Positions 7,214-12,697 of a DNA stretch of 24,991 nt are shown here, piece after piece. Position numbers and translations under genes: made by a program. Positions within the stretch are counted from its first letter, which is position 1. Each line of letters starts with the position of its first letter. Source of the DNA: CAYJEQ01 sp964371155 (GTDB lineage Bacteria; Bacillota; Clostridia; Oscillospirales; Ruminococcaceae); NCBI GenBank assembly GCA_964371155.1, contig CAYJLI010000033.1, positions 1-24,991 of the forward strand, given 5' to 3'. The notes under the pieces are model-generated. The model ran no database searches. It worked only from the letters and a program-made list of their open reading frames with translations, and was not told the origin of the DNA.

Positions 7214-7332
7214 AGCACATAAGGGCGAGCCTTACGGCGAAGTAATAAGTCATAGTGAATAGGTTGATGTATCTTTTTAATCGTTTCGCCAAAGGCGAAA
7301 CACCAAAACTCTTCACTTTTCACTTTTCACTC
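7214..7332. repeat. Short-repeat segment next to the 157-bp array
   Basis: Non-coding stretch starting directly after the alpha subunit stop codon. It has three direct copies of TTCACTT-like heptamers (7312-7332) and an 8-bp hairpin GTTTCGCC/GGCGAAAC with 3-base loop (7283-7301). Together with the adjoining repeats it resembles a small non-autonomous element inserted in the operon. No terminal repeats or target duplication could be defined. Confidence 0.5.
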
Positions 7333-8862
7333 TTATAGCGGTATATTTCCGTGGCGTTTTTCTTGGCGAGTTTGTGCTTTGCCGTCTAGCATATCAAATG
7401 CCGCTATTATATATTGTCTTGAGGTGGATGGGAGAATTACATCGTCAACCATGCCTCTTTCAGCTGCTTTGTAAGGTGTAGCAAATTCTTTTTTGTAATC
7501 GGCAATTTTTTCTGCTCTCTGCTCTGCGTCGCCTTCGGTGTTTCTAAATATGATATTAGCCGCACCGTCCGGACCCATTACAGCGATTTCAGCGTCAGGC
7601 CATGCGTAAACCATGTCAGCGCCAAGCTCTTTAGAACACATTGCAAGATATGCACCACCGTAAGCTTTTCTTAGTATCATTGTAATTTTTGGCACTGTTG
7701 CTTCACTGTAAGCATAAAGCATTTTAGCACCATGACGGATTATGCCGCCGTACTCTTGCTTTGTACCTGGTAAAAATCCTGGTACATCAACAAGGTTTAG
7801 AATTGGGATTTTAAATGCATCACAGGTTCTGATAAATCTTGAGGATTTGTCTGAAGCGTTGATATCAAGACAGCCTGCAAGTACCTTTGGTTGGTTTGCG
7901 ATAATACCGATTGGTTTACCAGCCATTCTTGCAAAGCAAGTGATGATATTAGGCGCAAACAAAGGCATATACTCGTAGTAATCAGCATTGTCAACCACAG
8001 ATTTAATGATATCAAACATATCATATGGTTTGTTGGGGCTTTCAGGTAGGAAATTATCAAGCTCAGGAATCATTCTGTTTACATCGTCTGTAATTCCCAT
8101 GTCTGGTAGCTCGTCTTTGAAATTGGAAGGTAGGAATGAAAGCAGTCTTCTAATGTCTGCGATACATTCTTCGTCAGTTTCGGAAATAAACTGTGCTACA
8201 CCACTTGTTCTGTTGTGTGTTACCGCTCCACCGAGTGTTTCAGCGGAAACTTCTTCCCCTGTAACTGTTTTAATAACATCTGGGCCTGTGATAAACATCT
8301 TACTTGTTTTATCCACCATGTAGATAAAGTCTGTGAGGGCTGGGGAATAAACCGCACCACCTGCACAGGGGCCCATAATAGCTGTAATCTGTGGGATTAC
8401 ACCCGATGCCTGTGTGTTTTTGTAGAAGATTTTACCGTAGCCGGAAAGTGCATCCACTGCTTCTTGAATTCTTGCACCGCCTGAGTCGTTAAGACCTACG
8501 ATTGGTGCGCCTACTTTTAGTGCATTGTCCATTGCTTTGCAGATCTTATTTGCCTGCACTTCACCGAGTGAACCCCCGATAACTGTAAAGTCTTGAGCGT
8601 ATGCGTAAACAATACGTCCATCAACCTTACCAAATCCGGTTACAACACCGTCTCCAGGAAAAACTGTTTTTTCCATGCCAAAGTTTGTGCAACGGTGAGT
8701 TACGAAAGCATCCATTTCCACAAAAGTGTCTTCGTCGAAAAGGAGATTAAGCCTTTCTCTCGCCGTGAGTTTACCCTGTGCATGTTGCTTTTCAATTCTC
8801 TTCTCGCCACCGCCAAGTGCTATTGCGGTCTTGCGCTGAATGAGATCATTGATTTTGCTCAT
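7333..8862 (-). CDS. mmdA: Methylmalonyl-CoA decarboxylase alpha subunit (carboxyltransferase)
   Basis: 509-residue crotonase-fold carboxyltransferase that moves the carboxyl group of an acyl-CoA to biotin on the carrier subunit. N-terminal half: NDSGGARIQE (125-134) and oxyanion-hole segment GPCAGGAVYSPAL (164-176). C-terminal half: second oxyanion-hole segment YGGAYLAM (401-408). The length equals that recalled for Veillonella MmdA; glutaconyl-CoA decarboxylase alpha is longer (about 587), and oxaloacetate decarboxylase alpha is a different fold. Linked beta, carrier and delta genes argue for the decarboxylase role over a propionyl-CoA carboxylase; no biotin carboxylase gene is present. Ribosome site AAAGAGG lies about ten bases before the ATG. 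The substrate is inferred, not shown. Confidence 0.88.
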   Translation of the reverse strand: MSKINDLIQRKTAIALGGGEKRIEKQHAQGKLTARERLNLLFDEDTFVEMDAFVTHRCTNFGMEKTVFPGDGVVTGFGKVDGRIVYAYAQDFTVIGGSLGEVQANKICKAMDNALKVGAPIVGLNDSGGARIQEAVDALSGYGKIFYKNTQASGVIPQITAIMGPCAGGAVYSPALTDFIYMVDKTSKMFITGPDVIKTVTGEEVSAETLGGAVTHNRTSGVAQFISETDEECIADIRRLLSFLPSNFKDELPDMGITDDVNRMIPELDNFLPESPNKPYDMFDIIKSVVDNADYYEYMPLFAPNIITCFARMAGKPIGIIANQPKVLAGCLDINASDKSSRFIRTCDAFKIPILNLVDVPGFLPGTKQEYGGIIRHGAKMLYAYSEATVPKITMILRKAYGGAYLAMCSKELGADMVYAWPDAEIAVMGPDGAANIIFRNTEGDAEQRAEKIADYKKEFATPYKAAERGMVDDVILPSTSRQYIIAAFDMLDGKAQTRQEKRHGNIPL

Positions 8863-8921
8863 TTGCGTTCTACCTCTTTCTTATTTTTGTATATACTGAT
8901 AAACATCGGTTACACCGACAA

Positions 8922-9569
8922 TTATATCCTTGACCTTATTTTGTACACAAGCCTGTCCCCCACTATATGGCAGAGAAGGCTTGAAAGCAGTACCCCTAAA
9001 AGCACAAATAATGCGGCGTGCATAAAAAATGTGTCGGGCAGCATTAGTATAACAGGGTCGTATCTTGGATCGAATATCCAATAGTCATTTGAGAAAAATA
9101 TCTCGTGGAATGTCCTAAAAACATTATCCCAGTTAAGCGCTATAAGTGCTCCAAGCACGAGCGGTACCACAAGTGTTGCCACTGCAGAGTGTTTGAGATA
9201 ATAGTACTCTCTTCTCTCGTGATTTATGTAAACTACCGCCACTGCAAGTGGGACGGATACGAAAAATGTATATATCACAATATTAAAAAGAGCCTTTACA
9301 TCCTCAAAATGTATTTTGCCCTCTTCGGACATTGGCAATGTAGGAAGTGCTAATTCTTCATTTGAAAATGGTGCATAGTAGTCAATTAGTGCATCGTAAT
9401 TCGCCTTTATATCTGCCTCACTCATACCTGAGCGTTCCGGTATATCAAGCAGTGCTATATCCATGTAATAAAGTGGCTTAAAAAAGACCGCTAAGGTAAT
9501 AAAGCCCGTTATGAAAAACACCATTAGCACAATGGGCGAAAGTATTTTAAATATTTTATTATTATTCAT
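8922..9569 (-). CDS. lit: Lit-like lipoprotein intramolecular transacylase (DUF1461/TIGR01906)
   Basis: 215-residue integral membrane protein with about four helices (near 8-30, 93-115, 127-146, 180-203) and a large extracytoplasmic loop. It carries the family signatures EEGKIHFEDVK (82-92) and FFSNDYWIFDP (158-168) with DPVILMLP next. H87 and H155 sit where the two functional histidines of Bacillus cereus Lit lie (H85 and H157, from memory). Lit moves an acyl chain within lipoproteins from diacylglyceryl to the N-terminal cysteine, giving lyso-form lipoproteins that signal poorly to TLR2. AAGGA precedes the ATG. The decarboxylase alpha gene starts 59 bases downstream on the same strand with no terminator between, so the two may be co-transcribed. 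Not every member of the family is proven to be a transacylase. Confidence 0.8.
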   Translation of the reverse strand: MNNNKIFKILSPIVLMVFFITGFITLAVFFKPLYYMDIALLDIPERSGMSEADIKANYDALIDYYAPFSNEELALPTLPMSEEGKIHFEDVKALFNIVIYTFFVSVPLAVAVVYINHERREYYYLKHSAVATLVVPLVLGALIALNWDNVFRTFHEIFFSNDYWIFDPRYDPVILMLPDTFFMHAALFVLLGVLLSSLLCHIVGDRLVYKIRSRI

Positions 9570-9631
9570 ATTTTAAAAATCCTTTTTATAAAACCTTAAT
9601 ATGCATAGCTATATCAATTTACACTTTATAT

Positions 9632-9660
9632 AGTATAGCACATATCAGGTGTATAACCAA
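9632..9660 (-). promoter_or_regulatory. Promoter of the lit-decarboxylase operon
   Basis: Read on the minus strand: TTGGTT (9655-9660), 17-base spacer, TATACT (9632-9637). The start would be near 9625, about 55 bases before the lit ATG. No other good promoter is visible before the decarboxylase alpha gene, which supports a shared transcript. Confidence 0.65.
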
Positions 9661-9976
9661 CAAAAAAAACTAAATTCCCACTTTTATATAATAATTTGAT
9701 ATAAAGCAATACATATTTTTGTCTATAATGTTAATAAAAATTCTTTAAAGCACCATATTTAGTTTATAATCTACTTAAATTTGTGCAAAATTTGGTCAGT
9801 TTTTACATATTTTCACTGTGGCTTATTTTGTGTTTTTTCGTTCATGGGCGTTGTGTATATATGGGAGTGTTCTATCTTAGTTGATAACAAAAATTGCCCA
9901 AATATATTAAAATCGTATACTTTGAGTTCATATTTTTTTAATATTTGTTTATATATACAAAAACATTTTCATTCAT
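9661..9976. other. AT-rich divergent intergenic region
   Basis: Nothing beyond the two divergent promoters (9632-9660 minus, 9977-10005 plus) is recognised. A short open frame at 9781-10002 has no recognisable family, no good ribosome site and a Cys/Phe-rich AT-driven composition, so it is not called. Confidence 0.5.
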
Positions 9977-10005
9977 TTGACTTGCTTTCATTATTGTCGT
10001 AGAAT
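9977..10005 (+). promoter_or_regulatory. Promoter of the DUF401 permease gene
   Basis: TTGACT (9977-9982), 17-base spacer, TAGAAT (10000-10005). Predicted start near 10012, 30 bases before the ATG and just ahead of GAAGGAG (10029-10035). Confidence 0.75.
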
Positions 10006-10041
10006 GATATAGTTAAAACTTAGTTTGCGAAGGAGAAAAAA

Positions 10042-11253
10042 ATGAACACTTTAATAGTAAATCTATGTATAGTTTTTGTAGTAATGGTTGTAGTGCTTGC
10101 ATTTAAAAAGCCGCTAAACTGGGCTGTCTGTATTGCCACTATTGTTGCAGTATTACTCTATTCCATCCCTATTACCGAAGTTTTAGAAATAGCATTTAAC
10201 ACACTAACAAGCACCGATACTCTGATAGTGGTGGGGAGCTTTTATCTTGTAACAGTATTACAGCGTATGCTTGTACGCAAAAATAGAATAAAGGAAGCTG
10301 AAGTATCGCTGAGCGGTATATTCAACAGTAGGCGTATAAGCGCTTCGGTGGCACCCTCGATAGTTGGGCTTCTGCCCTCGGTTGGCGCTATGCCACTATG
10401 TGCGGAGATAATAAAGTCCACCTGTGGCGACACTTTTGATAAAGACGATCTCGCCTGTATCACAAGCTTTTACCGCCACATTCCAGAGTCTTTCTTCCCT
10501 GCATTTTCAAACATACTTATCGCACTTACTATGTCCGGTGTCAGTGCAAGCTCTTTTGTAATTGGTATGCTTCCACTTGTTGCTGTCCTCTATGTTGTGG
10601 GTTATTTCTTCTATTTGAGAAAAGTGCCCCGTGTGGAAGAAAAAACTTCTATGGAAGAAAAGAAAATATTTTTCAAGCAATTCTTCCGCAGTATTTGGAC
10701 TGTAATTGCACTCATTATTGCAATTGTTGCATTAAATTTACCTGTTTATGTAGCCACTCCACTGGTATTTGTAATTAACTTCTTTGTTGATAGATTTAAA
10801 GTGTCGGAAATTCCATCGATACTAATTGATGCATTTGAAACCCACCTTATAGTTAACACTGTGCTACTGCTATTCTTTAGTGCCGTAATCACCCACACAG
10901 GTGTTATCTACGAGCTGCCCGACTTCTTTGGTCAATTCCCAATATCAATGCCTTTAATCTTTGCACTCATATTCTTCTTTGGCACACTTGTAAGCGGTGG
11001 TACCGCAATTGTTACTCTTTGTATGCCAATGGCACTGCTCGCAATTCCAGATGCAGGTGTAATGCTCGTAGTATTTTTGCTTGCGCTATCCTATGCGGCA
11101 ATGCAGTTCTCCCCCACACATATCTGCCTATTCATTGCAGCTGGTTGCTACGACTCAAGCTACGGTGCAATTGTGAGAAGAAATGTAAAGCTTATTGTTC
11201 CATATTTAATAGCTACATTTGCTTATGCGGCAGCTTGTGGAATTTTTTCATAG
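10042..11253 (+). CDS. DUF401 family membrane permease
   Basis: 403-residue polytopic membrane protein with about ten hydrophobic helices, of the DUF401 family in the ion-transporter (ArsB/NhaD-like) group. Conserved segments are PSIVGLLPSVGAMPLCAEII (105-124), a re-entrant-loop-like stretch, and SFYRHIPESFFPAFSNILIA (142-161). The second half repeats the plan, with GTLVSGGTAIVTLCMPMALL and QFSPTHICL. The substrate is unknown; anion or organic acid transport is only a guess from the superfamily. GAAGGAG seven bases before the ATG. Single-gene unit with its own promoter and a terminator hairpin after it. Confidence 0.85.
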   Translation: MNTLIVNLCIVFVVMVVVLAFKKPLNWAVCIATIVAVLLYSIPITEVLEIAFNTLTSTDTLIVVGSFYLVTVLQRMLVRKNRIKEAEVSLSGIFNSRRISASVAPSIVGLLPSVGAMPLCAEIIKSTCGDTFDKDDLACITSFYRHIPESFFPAFSNILIALTMSGVSASSFVIGMLPLVAVLYVVGYFFYLRKVPRVEEKTSMEEKKIFFKQFFRSIWTVIALIIAIVALNLPVYVATPLVFVINFFVDRFKVSEIPSILIDAFETHLIVNTVLLLFFSAVITHTGVIYELPDFFGQFPISMPLIFALIFFFGTLVSGGTAIVTLCMPMALLAIPDAGVMLVVFLLALSYAAMQFSPTHICLFIAAGCYDSSYGAIVRRNVKLIVPYLIATFAYAAACGIFS

Positions 11254-11288
11254 ACTTATCAATAAACTGAATTTACATATCAAATTTT

Positions 11289-11333
11289 AGGGCATCCCTC
11301 ACATCAGAAGTGTGAGGGATGCTCTCAGTTTTT
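11289..11333 (+). terminator. Terminator after DUF401 gene (palindrome 1)
   Basis: Perfect 11-bp stem GCATCCCTCAC/GTGAGGGATGC (11292-11302, 11312-11322), extended by three flanking pairs, then CTCAGTTTTT. Its 3' bases also pair in an alternative stem CTCAGTTTT/AAAACTGAG (11324-11332, 11346-11354). Near-copy of the palindrome at 11503-11539. Confidence 0.7.
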
Positions 11334-11502
11334 AGAGATAGTCTGAAAACTGAGGGGCTTAAGAGAAAAGATGAAATACAAGGAGCAAAACTTTTAAATA
11401 AGCGAATAATACAAAGGTATATGAGGGAAATTTAAAAGTTTTAAGCGACAATGTAAGCAAAAATTCTCTGAATTTTGCGGTTTCGCTTTTATCTTAAGTC
11501 CG

Positions 11503-11546
11503 AGGGCATCCCTCTCGTCGAAAGTGTGAGGGATGCCCTGCTTTTT
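11503..11546 (+). terminator. Terminator-like hairpin (palindrome 2)
   Basis: Perfect 12-bp stem AGGGCATCCCTC/GAGGGATGCCCT (11503-11514, 11528-11539), 13-base loop, followed by GCTTTTT. Either a second terminator or the far end of the structured element. Confidence 0.7.
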
Positions 11547-11628
11547 AATTTTTTCATAATGGGACTTTCCTACAACATATAGTATTTTAGAGTGCTTATT
11601 AACTTTAAAACTTCTAAGGAGGTCATAT

Positions 11629-12285
11629 ATGGAGCATAATGCAAAACTTAATTTGGGCGAAATCGTAAAGGAAAAGGTTTATTATATAAAGGGCAGATAT
11701 GACAATATTACAGTGCTCCCGATAGAGGAAATCGGCAAATACTGCTATTCGCTCACTGTCGGCAAACCAAAAAACTCTGTTTTAATCGTCGCCGAAGATG
11801 CCCATGGTAGTGAAATAATCAGCTTGCTTTTGCTTAAATTCTTTGAGGAGGCAGTGCAGGCGGCAAGTGAAAATAAATCTATCTGCGGTATTTTTCCCAA
11901 AAGGCTCTTCGAAAAAGTGTCCCTCTCACTTATACCCTATCTGCCAAATTCCAATACCACAAAGGAGATTATCGGGCTTTGTAGCGAGTGGAATACAAGC
12001 AGATTTTATTCATTTAGTACTGGGGAGGGCAGCATAACCACCCATTTAAACGAAAACAGCCCCACCCAGTGCAGGCTTATGGCTAAAATACTCTCAAATG
12101 ACATTGATTACAAATCTATAATTTGTGAGGAAAGTCTATCCTCTACCGCCTCCCTCTTTGCCAGTACTATTAAAAAGCCCTCTTTTGAGATTGCAGTCAC
12201 ACCACCTGATATGGAGGAGGGCGAGGCGGTGAGCTTTCTTTATCGTCAGTTGAGAGAGATGCTGATTTTGCTTCCAATGATATAG
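11629..12285 (+). CDS. Degenerate M14 carboxypeptidase-like protein (probable pseudo-enzyme)
   Basis: 218 residues resembling the core of M14 zinc carboxypeptidases/gamma-D-Glu-diaminopimelate endopeptidases, shorter than the usual 300 or so. VLIVAEDAHGSEIISLLLLKF (51-71) matches the strand-HxxE-helix core, giving H59 and E62 as two zinc ligands. The expected third ligand segment (D-x-H-S-x-G-E) appears as YSFSTGEG (127-134), with Phe in place of His. The C-terminal catalytic Glu segment appears as PSFEIAVTP (184-192), with Ala at the expected position. The Asn-Arg substrate motif is not found. No signal peptide, so cytoplasmic. Strong AAGGAGG (11617-11623) before ATG suggests it is translated. 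The homology was recognised by eye and is moderate; catalysis is doubtful. Confidence 0.6.
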   Translation: MEHNAKLNLGEIVKEKVYYIKGRYDNITVLPIEEIGKYCYSLTVGKPKNSVLIVAEDAHGSEIISLLLLKFFEEAVQAASENKSICGIFPKRLFEKVSLSLIPYLPNSNTTKEIIGLCSEWNTSRFYSFSTGEGSITTHLNENSPTQCRLMAKILSNDIDYKSIICEESLSSTASLFASTIKKPSFEIAVTPPDMEEGEAVSFLYRQLREMLILLPMI

Positions 12286-12347
12286 GGGGGTAAATGGTTT
12301 TAGTTTATTCAATGCTGAGCAAATAGATACAAAAGCGATTTATTACC

Positions 12348-12434
12348 TACACTCAGCTAAAAGTTTTTGCAGAATTTTTTGGAGTTTCTTGTGATTATTT
12401 GCTCGGCATCTCAGAAAACTCAGCCGATGAATAG
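12348..12434 (+). pseudogene. Remnant of an XRE-family regulator (C-terminal end)
   Basis: 28 codons ending at TAG 12432-12434 encode YTQLKVFAEFFGVSCDYL followed by LGISEN, the typical end of an XRE/Cro-type helix-turn-helix domain (LAxFFxVSxDYLLG). The same frame is closed by a stop at about 12323 and no start or helix-turn-helix core is found upstream, so the gene is broken or deleted at its 5' end. It lies 62 bases past the M14-like gene. Confidence 0.65.
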
Positions 12435-12443
12435 CCGATATAA

Positions 12444-12492
12444 TTTTTCGGGGTATTTTCTGCGACATCCGTACAGAAAACACCCCGAAAAA
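12444..12492. terminator. Long bidirectional-type hairpin
   Basis: 19-bp arms (12444-12462, 12474-12492) with core CGGGGT/ACCCCG, one A-C mismatch, 11-base loop. The stem itself is T-rich 5' and A-rich 3'. Likely ends the M14-like/XRE-remnant transcript and insulates nrdD. Confidence 0.65.
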
Positions 12493-12598
12493 AATTAATT
12501 AGATTAGCACAAAAAACAATCTAACACAAAATTTTCCTGCAATTTTTGTAGCATTTTATAAGTTATTAAATTAGATGAAATTTTATTAAAATAGTGGG

Positions 12599-12627
12599 TT
12601 GACTTTAGTCCCTGTTTGCTATAAAAT
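12599..12627 (+). promoter_or_regulatory. Promoter of nrdDG
   Basis: TTGACT (12599-12604), 17-base spacer, TAAAAT (12622-12627); start near 12634. The two NrdR-like boxes follow directly, so a bound repressor would cover the start site. Confidence 0.65.
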
Positions 12628-12636
12628 TAGAAAAGC

Positions 12637-12652
12637 ACACAATATATAGTTA
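12637..12652 (+). promoter_or_regulatory. NrdR-box-like site 1
   Basis: ACACAATATATAGTTA matches 14 of 16 positions of the NrdR box ACACWATATATWGTGT recalled from the literature. Core CAATATATAG at 12640-12649. NrdR represses ribonucleotide reductase genes in response to dNTP/ATP state. Confidence 0.75.
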
Positions 12653-12668
12653 TTAAAACTAAAAATAT

Positions 12669-12684
12669 ATACAATTTATAGTAT
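12669..12684 (+). promoter_or_regulatory. NrdR-box-like site 2
   Basis: ATACAATTTATAGTAT matches 13 of 16 positions of the same box. Core CAATTTATAG at 12672-12681 begins 32 bases after the core of site 1, about three helical turns, the spacing typical of paired NrdR boxes. It overlaps the start of the nrdD ribosome site. Confidence 0.7.
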
Positions 12685-12697
12685 GGAGGTCATAAGT

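Larger units (their letters stand above)
11289..11546. repeat. Palindrome-bounded structured element
   Basis: Two nearly identical palindromes (11289-11325 and 11503-11539) bound about 180 bases of nested inverted repeats. CTTAAGA (11358-11364) pairs with TCTTAAG (11492-11498) and continues through AAAAG/CTTTT and GAAA/TTTC. Inside is a perfect 13-bp pair AAAACTTTTAAAT (11387-11399) with ATTTAAAAGTTTT (11430-11442). A third stem GCAAAAATTC/GAATTTTGC lies at 11457-11478. No coding frame. It could be a MITE-like element or a structured RNA. Confidence 0.7.

Noticed and set aside
6694..7316. Three overlapping minus-strand open frames sharing a peptide that starts MLLSFCLYSLI
   Set aside because: They are the same 157-bp repeat read three times; the unit is not a multiple of three, there is no ribosome site or family match, and one frame runs into the delta subunit gene.
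9781..10002. 73-codon open frame before the DUF401 gene
   Set aside because: No ribosome site, overlaps the promoter, Cys/Phe/Tyr-rich composition typical of AT-rich spacer.
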